64,000 bases of DNA from Blepharisma stoltei (taxonomy: Eukaryota; Ciliophora; Heterotrichea; Heterotrichida; Blepharismidae): positions 744,001-808,000 of the forward strand of contig CAJZBQ010000001.1 in assembly GCA_914767885.1 (NCBI GenBank). The letters are read 5' to 3'. The notes beneath the pieces are model-generated. The model saw only the letters and a program-made list of their open reading frames with translations. It was not told where the DNA came from and ran no database searches. Positions 41,599 through 51,110 of the stretch are shown here, one piece after another. Position 1 is the first letter of the stretch. Each line of letters starts with the position of its first letter. The translations under genes and the position numbers were made by a program.

Positions 41599-42811
41599 AT
41601 GAACGCTGAACGTGTATTTCTTATGATGATCCCTAACAAAGAGCTTGAGTTCGAGTACATTCAGAATGCTACAGTCACTTCTTCATTAAATCTTAAAAAC
41701 GTGCACACAGCTCCTGTAGCATTCAAAGTCCGCACAACTGCACCAAAATCCTACTTGGTTAGGCCTAGCCAAGGAATTCTGTATCCTGGGGAACTATAAT
41801 CAAAAAATGGCGTCATTCGAATTTTCTGGTCTCCCGACCGAAAATTCTCTTCCTCAATTTTTTGATTATGAGGTTTGGCTTTCCCCAGCGAATTTATCCC
41901 GGCTATGACAGGGCTTCAAGTTCCTGCGATGCGCAACGCAGGACTCCTGTCCCTCAGGGAATTCGAATTTTCTGGAAGGATGCCACCAACCCCAGGCGGT
42001 GGAGACTGGGACCTTTAGGGTGCCTGATGGACCCAAGTTGGTATGCCCGAGAGCCGGAAGGACGGCCGTCGAAATCCGAACGCCGAAGCCGATGAGACCA
42101 TTCAGCCTTGAAGCCAGGTGGTGCACGACATTTTGGTGGAGCGGGAAATCCAGAAGCAGGACGGATACCCGTGCAGGGAATATGGTATTGGACGTTAAGC
42201 GTGTTATTAATAATTAAGTAAGTAAGCATCCTGGGGAAGCTAAAGAGCTAAGTATAATAATGCAGCCGCTTTCTGAGCACCCAGGAGACGTCGCTCATCG
42301 ATTTTTAGTCCAAGCTATCCCAACCCAGCTGAATCCTTCCACTTGTTCGTCCCAAGACCTAAACGATATCTGGACGAACGCCAAAGAAGGCTCACAAAAT
42401 ACAAAACTAAGCGTAAAAATCCTCGACGAGCAACGAGTGTTTCAGCCACGACCTACAGTATATATAGATCCTGTAGAAAATCAGCCAAAACCTTCAGTAG
42501 AAAAAATTGAGGAAATTAAAAAACAAATTAAAGAGCAGGCAAACTTTAATGCAAAACTGGAAGAAAAATCCAATGAACTTGAAGCAAAGCTAAAGAAATT
42601 AAATGAGGAGCAAAAAAGGAAAGAATTTGACCCTAAAAGAGTAGGGACAGAAACGGCAGATAAAGGATTTGGGTTGTTCCATATCTTGATGTGCTTGGTG
42701 GCTGGAATAATTTTAGGATATCTTTCATCAGTTATAGCTATTAGGCTTATATTTGTTATAAGGAAATGCCTTATTTTTATTTTTGTAGAAATTAGTAAAA
42801 AAATAGGATAA
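41599..42811 (+). CDS. VAP family ER membrane contact protein
   Basis: N-terminal MSP domain (NKELEFEYIQNATVTSSLNLKN, VAFKVRTTAPKSYLVRPSQGIL). A 445-bp insert (41794-42238) is removed to give YPGEAKELSIIMQPLSEHPGD, then HRFLVQAI. A coiled coil (EEIKKQIKEQANFNAKLEEKSNELEAKLKKLNEEQKRK) is followed by a C-terminal membrane anchor (FHILMCLVAGIILGYLSSV) and a further hydrophobic tail. This is the VAPA/Scs2 arrangement: the MSP domain binds FFAT motifs of lipid-transfer proteins at ER contact sites. About 255 residues. Stop TAA 42809-42811. Confidence 0.9.
41794..42238 (+). mobile_element. Retroposon-like insert in VAP gene
   Basis: Direct repeat ATCCTGGGGAA (41783-41793, 42228-42238), no TA inside. 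3' end TAAGTAAGTAAG. 5' end folds: ATAATCAAAAAAT pairs with ATTTTTTGATTAT and an inner GAATTTTC with GAAAATTC. GC-rich, no long ORF. Confidence 0.85.
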
Positions 42812-42859
42812 TAGAAATTATTAGAAAATATAAACCATTTTGCCGTTAATAAATTTAAA

Positions 42860-44115
42860 ATGAAAACCCAGCTGATTGCTTTCTTGCTAGCTTTCACAAT
42901 AAGCCAATCTTCAAGAGTTGACAGTGGAGATTTAGAAGACGCCACAAGTACAATTGTCCTAGAAATGGAGTCTTCAGAAGACCAAGCAATAAAACTGCTT
43001 GATCAGATCGCAGGTGACTTGCATAGAGAAAATCATCAAGCTATAAGTGATCTCAATAAGCAGATTTCAGAGTGCAGCCAACAAGTTCAATTATATGAGT
43101 CACAGCTACTAAATTTAGATTCCTTTATTACTAGTCTTCAATCCAAAATTTCCTCTCTTCAGTCTAGCCAAGAAAATAGCTTAGAAAAAGTTGACGATGA
43201 TATCAAAACTATTACCGTCCAAATCGCACTGTTAAAACAATCACATATTGACGATACTGCTTATTACCAAAAGCGCATAGAAAACCATAAAGCTTCACTT
43301 AAAAATATTGAAGACAGCTTAGCTTATATCACAGACTTATCTGGGCCAGGCAGTGAAAAAGCGTCAAATATTCAAGACTTAGAAAGCTTGATTATTAACC
43401 TAAACCACCTAAAAAACAGCTTACTTCCCCCCCTCCGTGAGTGAACAAAACCATTAGAAAAATCGCTATTTTTTGCCCAAAAAACCCACCCTCCGTGAGT
43501 GAACAAAAATTTTTATGGAAAAATTTTTGATATATTAATGATAATTAGTATAATGAAATCTAGAGCCAATTCTGTTTAATTTTAAACGAATTGCTTTTTA
43601 AAACATAAAATATTATAAATTTAAATTAATATTTGCTTTCAAATTTTTGCGAATTAGGATTTTTTTAAATTTCGAAAAAAAATATTTTTTATAAAATTTT
43701 TATATATAAAAAAAAAAATTAACCCCCCTCCGTGAGTGAACAAATTTTTTTGTTCACTCACGGAGGGGGGGGGGAGTTAGAAGAAGCAGTAGAAGAAGAA
43801 TATAGAAGCCAAGAAGAGCTTAACAGCCAAGATTTAGTCAAACAAATGGAAAATAGCTTAAATGATATGACTTATAATAAGGTAAATTTAGAAGACCAAA
43901 AGAAAGAACTTAACCAAGAGCTCGAAGAGAGTTTGGCAGCTTTAAGAAGGACACAAGAACAAAAGGCAGCTTTAAGTAAAGCTCTTTTAAATGAAAAAGT
44001 ACTCTGTGGAGGCTTTAAAGAGCAGCTATCATCCTTACTAAAAGAAGCACAAAGTGAAAAAGATACGATAGAAAAAGTTTATTCTGCAGCAAAAGAAGAG
44101 GCTTTTGCTATTTAA
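42860..44115 (+). CDS. Secreted coiled-coil protein, extrusome-matrix-like
   Basis: Signal peptide MKTQLIAFLLAFTISQSS, then an acidic segment and long coiled coils with Cys residues (SECSQQVQLYESQLLNLDSFITSLQSKISSL, YYQKRIENHKASLKNIEDSLAYI). The MITE 43424-43776 is removed at TTA to join LKNSL to EEAVEEEYRSQEEL; a second coiled-coil half follows (RRTQEQKAALSKALLNEKVLCGGFKEQLSSLLKEAQ). About 300 residues. Size, signal peptide and all-helical Cys-poor build match trichocyst-matrix/Grl proteins stored in ciliate secretory granules; in Blepharisma that would mean pigment granules. The assignment is structural, not by motif. Stop TAA 44113-44115. Confidence 0.7.
43424..43776. mobile_element. BogoMITE-like MITE (353 bp)
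   Basis: Flanked by TTA (43421-43423, 43777-43779). Left CTTCCCCCCCCTCCGTGAGTG, right hairpin end ..CACTCACGGAGGGGGGGGGG AG. Removal restores the coiled-coil frame. Confidence 0.92.
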
Positions 44116-44859
44116 TTTTTTTAAAATATTAATCTTATTATAAAAATTGCAAAGCTTGTACAATTAAGGCCAGCTCTTAGCCTTTGATAAGTAATTCGTA
44201 TTTTATGATCATAAAAGAGCAAGAAAAGAAATCGAGCCAAGAGCTTAGATACCAAGAAAGCCAATATTCAAGCTGCAAAAGCTATCTAAAATCTATTAGT
44301 AGCCAGATGCAGAATGGGAAAATCCTAGTCTCAAAAGATGATTAACTCACAGTTATAATGATGGGCTCACTATTTAGATAAAAAAGAGATTTAGCTCCTA
44401 TTGCAAAACTCTTGCCGAGTTCAGTACATTATGGCATTGGTAATGGAATGGCAGGAATTCAGATATTGCTGGGTATTTGTTATAACAGATTTTTCTGGTT
44501 ATCAGCAACATTAGCTGAAACAGTTAGCTAAATCCTATAGAATTGCTGAAAGTTTAAAGTCTCTCAACAATTAATCTTAAGGAGATATGGATTTAAAATT
44601 TTCAAAAACGGAGCAATTGGCAAGAAAACTCAATGCTTATGGGTCTTTAAGTGCTACCCAGCATTTGTAATTAGAAACTGAGCTTTTGAAGATGATTCTT
44701 AAAATTAAAGAGAGTTAGTGCCAAAAAAAGCATAATTATTTATTTTTTTTATGAGCCTTCAAGAAATGCCTCAGTAATTTTACTTAAAATCAAAATAAAT
44801 GGAATGAATAAACATAATTGAAAAATAAAAATTGTGTTAATAATCCATTAAAAATCTAA
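44116..44859. other. Intergenic; short ORF 44208-44346, possibly a decayed gene
   Basis: A 45-codon ORF (MIIKEQEKKSSQELRYQESQ..) has a believable composition but is followed by stops in all frames, and no IES pattern rescues a longer product. Perhaps a remnant of a coiled-coil gene like its neighbour. Confidence 0.4.
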
Positions 44860-45630
44860 CTCCCCCCCCCTTTTAAATTGGAACTAAAAATTTTGTTCCA
44901 ATTTAAAGGGGGGTTAATTTTTTTTTTTTTTAAAAATAATATAATATAAAATTTTTTATAAAATATATAAAAATTTAAAAAAAAAAAAATTTCCAAAACT
45001 TATCGAATTAGATTAATAAATTTGTTTAATAAAACGCTATTTACTCTTTATCCTTTAAAACAAAGCAAGATATAACTAAATTTTCGTTATTAGTTAATAC
45101 GCCACTATTAATTGGTATCAAAGTTATTTACATAAAAATTATTATTTTTATTGATAAAAAAAATTAAAAACAAAAATTTTAGAAAATTTATCGATCAAAG
45201 TGCTAATTTTGTTTAAATAAGATGTTATTATATACTCTATTCTTTAAAATAAAGCAAGAAATAAGTAAATTTTTAAATTTTATAAAGAATTCCTATTGAA
45301 TTTATGTCAAAACTATTTAAATAAAAAATATCATTTTTATCAAAAAAAAACAAAAATTAATTTTTTTTTAAAATTTACAATCAAGGATAATAAATTTATT
45401 TAAATAAGATGCTCTTTATACTTTTATCTTTAAAAAAGAGCAAGATATAACTAAATTTTTAGTTTTTTTAGTTAATAAGAAACATTAATTTATATTAAAA
45501 CTTTTTAGATAAAAATTATATATAATTTTTTATTATAAAATTAAATTTTGTTCCAATTTAAAGGGGGGTTAATTTACCAAAAAAGTGGAAATTTTACCGA
45601 TATTTTGTTCCAATTTAAAAGGGGGGGGAG
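44860..45630. mobile_element. Second MITE family (771 bp) with internal tandem repeats
   Basis: Ends CTCCCCCCCCCTTTTAAATTG.. and ..CAATTTAAAAGGGGGGGGAG, flanked by TAA. One end is a hairpin of two AAATTGGAAC-containing arms; the other carries two direct copies of the arm. The core has three diverged tandem units of about 187 bp (near 44997, 45183, 45372), each with AAAGCAAGAWATAA. Confidence 0.85.
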
Positions 45631-46016
45631 TAAGAGAAATTATGAAATACCTTGTAATAAAATCTAAACAATGTCCAAAACCTAAAAGCCGCTTAAATCA
45701 AATTTTTCCGAAATTCCGTTTAAGTAGCAATTCTTGCTGTCTCTTCTCAAAGTAGCCTATAATTTGTGTAAATTAGCTAATCTTAAATACTTTATTACCT
45801 TTACGACTTTATTTATTTCCAGCTTACCAGCAACAGCATCTCACTATTCACCATCCATACCCACAGAAATCTTTTCAAGATGCAAAATTTTTCTCTGAAA
45901 ATTTGTCTCAATTCCCAAATTAACCATAGATCACCCTCAATAAATTCTTTATTTTATAGATATCCAAACCTACTACAGATTAATTATTGGCGATATCCCA
46001 TCTTATAATAATTATC
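45631..46016. other. Intergenic, nothing recognised
   Basis: AT-rich 5' region of the CK1 gene; no frame or repeat supported. Confidence 0.55.
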
Positions 46017-47605
46017 ATGCAAATTAATGAAATCTTCTTGGACCGATATCATATTACTGAACTAATAGGTTCAGGTGGTTTTGGTAATGTCTATAGAGCG
46101 ACTGACCTAAAAACCAGTCAAGAATACGCCATAAAAATTGACGTAAAAAAACGAAACCAAACTCTATTGGAATCGAAAATTCTTCTAGACCTGCAAGGGG
46201 GAGACGGAATTCCCAAGCTGTATACAGCAGGAAAATACGCAGATTTGAGCTATATGATCACAGAGCTCCTTGGGCCAAATATAAACACGCTAAAAGAAGA
46301 GAGAGGAAAAAAGCTTGAGCTAAATACAGCTGTAACCGTTGGGAACCAAGTTTTGGACAGGCTTGAGTATATACATAGCCGCGGGTATATTCATAGAGAC
46401 GTAAAGCCTTCTCAATTTTTGCTTTCTATGAATAAGAAAGACATTTATGTTTGCGATTTCGGACTCTCCTGCAAGTATTTTTATGGGAACTCCCATATAC
46501 CGTTTCGTGGCCACTGCAATAGGATCGGCAGTCCCAGTTTTGCTTCCCTTAATCTTCATTTAGGTTTTCAGTGTTCAAGAAGAGACGATTTAGAGTCTTT
46601 GTCATATATGCTAGTATATATGGTAAAAGGGAGTCTACCATGGAACCAAAATAAATTTGAGAATTCAGAGAAATGGCAGTCTATTTACGCCCTTAAAGCA
46701 AAAATAAGCCCCACGACGCTCTGCAATGGCTGCCCACCAGAATTTGAGAAATTTTTGAACTATTCCCGAGGACTAAAATTTGAAGAAAAACCTGACTATA
46801 GGTATTTAAAGTCTTTACTTTCTAATGCAGCTACAAGAGATTATATGACAGGGTATTTAGAATGGCTCCCATTTTCAGAAGTATCTGGCAAGAGAAAGCG
46901 AAAAAATCAGAAAAATAAGTCATTTGGCGACAATTTTGAAGAAGATAGCAGTCTTGATTCAATACCTTCATCAGTAAGAAAAGCAAGGAGAAGAAGCGTC
47001 AAAACGAAAACCATTGCCCCAGATGACGACGTTATGATAAAAGTAAAGCCAAGAAGGTCTATGTCTATTACCAAATTGGAAAGAATCAAAGATAACGATA
47101 GAAAGGAAAAAAATATACTATATAGGAAAATAGAGGGTTTGACATTTTTATATAAAAATTGGGAATATTTGCTTTTAAAAAGTATAGAAACTCCAGCGGC
47201 GATTCGTCACCTAGTTTAATTGTACTGCATAGAGTAAAAAGAACTAGGAGAAAAGGTTCAATGGGCGCACAAAGTGATAGTCCTCAAATGAACTTTAGCG
47301 AAAGTCCTACACTTAATCCAAGTGAAAGCATTGAAAGAGATAACTTTATTATGAGAAATCTAATGCCGGGGCTAAATGATATTAATGTAAGCCCGTTTTG
47401 TGAAATTCCTACCCGTGACGATAACACCCCGAGAGCTGGACTTCCTCAAATTTTGAATAGAGGGATTTTAAGGGAATTGAGGAAAAGAGAAAAAATTGAA
47501 GGAGTTGGCTCTGAGACAGTCAAAAATATAACGAAAAAGCTGAGAGATGAAGTCAAGGAGACTTCATTAAAAAACGAGTCAAGCGAGTCATGTATTTTAT
47601 TTTAA
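46017..47605 (+). CDS. Casein kinase 1-like protein kinase with CaaX C-terminus
   Basis: Start at ATG 46017 (MQINEIFLDRYHITELIGSGGFGNVY); an upstream ATG at 45987 is in frame but less likely. Kinase landmarks: glycine loop GSGGFG, Lys in EYAIKIDV, HRDVKPSQFLL, DFG in VCDFGLSC, and the CK1-type LESLSYMLVYMVKGSLPW. A basic, serine-rich tail follows (KARRRSVKTK, KPRRSMSITK). After an IES at about 47123-47184 it runs RNSSGDSSPSLIVLHRVKRTRRKGS to ESCILF, a CaaX-like end. Lipid anchoring at the C-terminus is known for yeast Yck1/2 by palmitoylation; here prenylation is inferred. Stop TAA 47603-47605. Confidence 0.86.
47123..47184. other. IES in CK1 gene (about 62 bp)
   Basis: Between TA 47121-47122 and TA 47183-47184. 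Removal joins EKNILY to RNSSGDSS; another TA pair gives EKN-RNSSGD. Confidence 0.72.
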
Positions 47606-47671
47606 AATGAGACTATAGTTCTAAATCCTAAAAATAAAAATTATCATATAACTCCACCTTATTTATTGGAT

Positions 47672-47830
47672 AAAACCCACCCCCTATGAGTGAACATAAT
47701 TTTTTTAATATAAAGGTTTTTATGAAAAAATATTTTAATATACAAATGCTAATTATTAAAATGAAATCTCTAGCAAATTCTGTTAAATTTTAAACATAAG
47801 CTTTACAAATTAATTAACATTTTCATATCG
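47672..47830. mobile_element. BogoMITE-like remnant
   Basis: AAAACCCACCCCCTATGAGTG, ..AATGAAATCTCTAGC.. and ..ACAAATTAATTAACATTTTC align with the middle of the intact MITEs. No terminal repeats remain. Lies in the 5' region of the next gene. Confidence 0.7.
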
Positions 47831-47919
47831 AAAAAACTTATAATAGAACCTTCTGAAGTGAAGAAATTTTTTTATGCTCTTAGATTAGTGGGAATAAGGA
47901 GAAATTTAAATAAATAAAA

Positions 47920-48410
47920 ATGAAGTTTCTAGTAATTCTAGGATTACTAGTATTGACTTATAGCTTTATTAAAGAGAAAGAGGTTTATGATCTAATGGGG
48001 CCAAGCATTGATGATTTTCAAGCGAAATTCAGAAATGAGACCAGAGTATTAGCATTTTATTCCCCAGTCAATAAGAAAATCAAAGAATTTTTAACTCACT
48101 ATTCAGAAGCTGCGAAGAAATTTATGAACGATAAAACTCCGGTCAGGCTAGGAAAAATTGATATTACAAATCCAAGCAACAAAGAGTATGTGAAAAAATA
48201 TATAGAATTATAGATGATAAATAATTTTTTAATAATAATATAAATAATTGTTAAATTACTAAACTTATATATAATATTCAAAGCACCCCTTCTATAATTT
48301 ACTTTTTAGAAGATAGTGATGAGTTGAGAGTCTATAAGGATGGCAAGACTTATGATGATTATATTGAAGTTTTCACTAGTAAAACCCAATACAAAAGAAT
48401 AGATTTATAA
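47920..48410 (+). CDS. ER-lumen thioredoxin-fold protein without CxxC
   Basis: Signal peptide MKFLVILGLLVLTYSFI. A thioredoxin-like fold follows: DDFQAKFRNETRVLAFYSPVNKKIKEFLTHYSEAAKKF, with SPVN where WCGHC is expected, then VRLGKIDITNPSNKEYVKKYIEL. After IES 48213-48271 it continues YNIQSTPSIIYFLEDSDELRVYKDGKTYDDYIEVF, matching the cis-proline and GxR/KxxxxF region of PDI domains. About 145 residues. Redox-inactive by sequence; PDI-like non-catalytic domains usually bind clients. Stop TAA 48408-48410. Confidence 0.8.
48213..48271. other. IES in thioredoxin-like gene (59 bp)
   Basis: Between TA 48211-48212 and TA 48270-48271. Removal joins KKYIEL to YNIQSTPSIIYF. Confidence 0.8.
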
Positions 48411-48513
48411 GTAATAATCCCTTTAATCCTAACTCAGCATCCTTATGTTTATTTGCTAAAAATCGCTTTGTCCAGTCTTAATCTGCATATTTTTTATTAG
48501 ATAAGAATTAATA

Positions 48514-49386
48514 ATGAACGAGTATCTTATACAAAAAAACAGCCTACCAGTGCTTACAAGTAAAAGGATCCGTGAGATCATCGAAAAACCTACCAAAATT
48601 AGCTATTCCACCAGGCTCACCCAAAACTTGGTATCCCAGTCCCTCAGCTCCCCTTTAAGTCCTCAAGCTTCTAAATCCTTTCTTCCGTTCATATCTGAAC
48701 GAGATTCCAGTGGGAAAATCCTTCCTTCCAAATCTGAGACTTCTCTGCCTAGCATTGTCAATATAATTAAAGGCTCAAAATCCGAAATAAATATCGACCA
48801 ATCATCCCCAAAATCTGGGAAAAAACCACTAGAAAGTATCGAAGAGCTCGGAAATCCAGAAAAAAACAGAAAAAAATACCAAAAAGTGTACCGCTTGACG
48901 TCTCCTAAAAGAGTCCAGCTTCCAGCGGTAGGGTTTTATAATATCCAATCATCTTTTGATAAAAAAGATATAGGGTTTTATTCGCCCAAAGCAGAAAAGT
49001 GCCTTGAAATTATAAGAGATGCCAGCCCAGTTCCAAAAAATGATGTAACACCTAATAATGAATTTCAAGAAAAACAGAGCCCATTGCCAGACATATAATC
49101 TTACCATATAAATATCATATATTTCTAAATATTCAATAAACACCCTCATTTATATACAAAAGATATAAAAAAAGTGCATGGAAGACTTAAAAAGTTTGCT
49201 TCTCGTAAACATGCTGTCAATGATACAAGCATAAAGAATCATAATAAATATTCCCTTATTCATCCGACCTTGGCTGACGTTGACATTAATGGGTATATGC
49301 ATGAAATTTCTGACCTTGAAAAAAATATTCAAGAACAGCTAAACGACTTGAAAAAGTCTCATAAAAAGCTGACGATGCTATATTAA
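48514..49386 (+). CDS. Unknown Ser/Pro-rich protein with C-terminal coiled coil
   Basis: ATG 48514 (MNEYLIQKNSLPVLTSKRIREI). The first 190 residues are Ser/Pro/Lys-rich with a short ordered block (RVQLPAVGFYNIQSSFDKKDIGFYSPKAEKCLEIIRD). After IES 49096-49167 the chain continues LPDIKKVHGRLKKFASRKHAVNDTSI, HPTLADVDINGYMHEISDLEKNIQEQLNDLKKSHKKLTMLY, a coiled coil, stop TAA. About 265 residues. No family recognised; the build resembles ciliary or cytoskeletal accessory proteins, but nothing specific supports that. Confidence 0.7.
49096..49167. other. IES (72 bp)
   Basis: Between TA 49094-49095 and TA 49166-49167. Removal joins SPLPDI to KKVHGRLKK. Confidence 0.78.
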
Positions 49387-49419
49387 TATACGTTAGTTCA
49401 TAAATAATTTTACTTAAAA

Positions 49420-50774
49420 ATGGGTAGATGCACAGGGGTTCAGTGGTATTATCAGATTCAATTCCTTCTATTTGTATTCTTGATGGCATACTCTTTTTAC
49501 TTTGCCTCAAAATTTGCAGATGATAAATGCTATGGAAAAAAGCAGGTTGAGAGCTGCCCTACAAGAAGGCTCTTACTCCCTTATGAGCAAGCAAAAAAAA
49601 TTATATATAATGGTATGAAATTTAAATAGTCAAATTTGCAAGGATTGGAAAGGTTTAATAAATTTGTAAAATCTTACTTATATATTATATTGTGCATACT
49701 CTTTTTAGGTACAAGTGCAAGGGACATACTGATGGCCAGCTCCGTATTCCAGACTTGGGAAATATAGAACTAGTCATCAATATGACCCGTACACTTGTGT
49801 CCAAAAAGGGCCAATACACAATATATATTTTTATTAAAAAATTTTTACTTGCTTGCAATGAATGGTTTATCCCCCAAAAAATAGACCAAAAATATAAATT
49901 TTCTAATGCTTTTGCTCTTTTTAAAGAGGGTGAGGAGTTAGAATCAGGAAATGGAAATAATACAGATATTGATTTTTCTAAATCTTCCATCTCGTGATTT
50001 AGTAAAAACTTTGCTCTCTAAAAAGGGGGTTAATTTTTCCGAAATATAAAAAAATCTCAATTGGAAAGTAAAACTAGTGAGAGATCTATTGTAATGGTTA
50101 TTAAAATATTTTTATAATTAATTTTTGATCGCTCACAGAGAGTTTTTCCAAAAGGAATTTATGCAGTGGAGAGTAAGGAAAAATCAATTTTCCTAGCTGA
50201 TGTCAGCTCAACCGATTATAATTATGCAGATACTGTCAACCTTACCTATTTTGACGAAAATCACAGATTTTTGGCAACTACAAACGTTACCGATACATCA
50301 ACGAGCTATACCGCAATCGCAATAGTTTTAGCTTTTATCTATATCTCAGAAATTGGCTTACTCTTTATTCTTATCTTATTTTTATATTATTTTTCAAACC
50401 TAGACATCGCGAAATTTGCAAAACTCGGGTGATGCCAAAGGTGCGGAGGCAAATTGTCCAAATGTTTCCCTTATCTCATAGTTTTGGCTCATTATGCAGC
50501 TTTAATTCTAGTTCTCGTCGAAATTCTGCTTGTATTTGGCCTTAAAAACTGTGAGCAAGCAATGCATAATGACACAGCTAGCGGAGACTGCAAAATTGGG
50601 CAGCTTCAAACTGAAGGAGAAGCATATGCAATAGTTGTCGTGATCTTATGGGCCTGCATGCACATTATTGGAGGGTTTATAAGGCGAAATGTGTACTATG
50701 ACTCTTTCTTTTACCAGCCAGAAGACAAGTCGAAGGTATGGAAAAATTGGTGTTTTGTTAAGTGCGGACCTTAA
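49420..50774 (+). CDS. Four-span membrane protein of unknown function
   Basis: ATG 49420 (MGRCTGVQWYYQIQ). TM1 IQFLLFVFLMAYSFYFASKF, then a Cys-containing luminal domain (CPTRRLLLPYEQAKKIIY, joined across an IES to RYKCKGHTDGQLRIPDLGNIELVINMTRTL, VSKKGQYT). Continuing past a TGA Trp (SISWFSK) and IES 50005-50175 it reads KSIFLADVSSTDYNYADTVNLTYF. TM2 YTAIAIVLAFIYISEIGLLFILILFL precedes a Cys loop (GWCQRCGGKLSKCF), TM3 YLIVLAHYAALILVLVEILLVF, and TM4 AYAIVVVILWACMHIIGGFI. N-glycosylation sites (NMT, NLT, NVT, NDT) fall outside the spans. Stop TAA 50772-50774. Confidence 0.76.
49610..49707. other. IES (about 98 bp)
   Basis: Between TA 49608-49609 and TA 49706-49707 for the junction KKIIY-RYKCKG; adjacent TA pairs also fit. 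Confidence 0.65.
50005..50175. mobile_element. IES made of a BogoMITE-like remnant (171 bp)
   Basis: Between TA 50003-50004 and TA 50174-50175. Contains GGGGGTTAATTTTTCCGAAA, ..TTTTTGATCGCTCACAGAG, ..GTGGAGAG, decayed MITE parts. Removal joins SWFS to KEKSIFLAD. Confidence 0.8.
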
Positions 50775-51110
50775 TCCTAATTTATCCTATATTAAGCTAA
50801 ATTTAAATTTTATATATATAAAAAAACTTTATTAAAAGCCTTAAAACTAACTCTTTCCTCTTGAGCAAGAAAATTAGCTTATATAGTTAATTTGATTTGT
50901 TTTCGAAAATTAAAATTAATAAAATAAAGATGCATAAAATCTATGTTTTAGGTAAAAATTTAAATAAAATTTGCTATCATTATTATTTATATATTAATAT
51001 TTTTATTAAAAAATAGTGCTCACAGAGTGTTAATTTTCAAAAAATAAGACTATTCCAAATTCTTTAGCTCATTTTATAGATTGGAGCAAAGGATAATTAC
51101 TAATTCATAA
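50775..51110. other. Intergenic with BogoMITE-like remnant
   Basis: Around 50985-51050 the sequence ATTTTTATTAAAAAATAGTGCTCACAGAG..GTTAATTTTC resembles a decayed MITE end. Nothing else. Confidence 0.5.

Noticed and set aside
41862-42229. Four overlapping ORFs
   Set aside because: Inside the retroposon in the VAP gene; composition reflects GC content, not coding.
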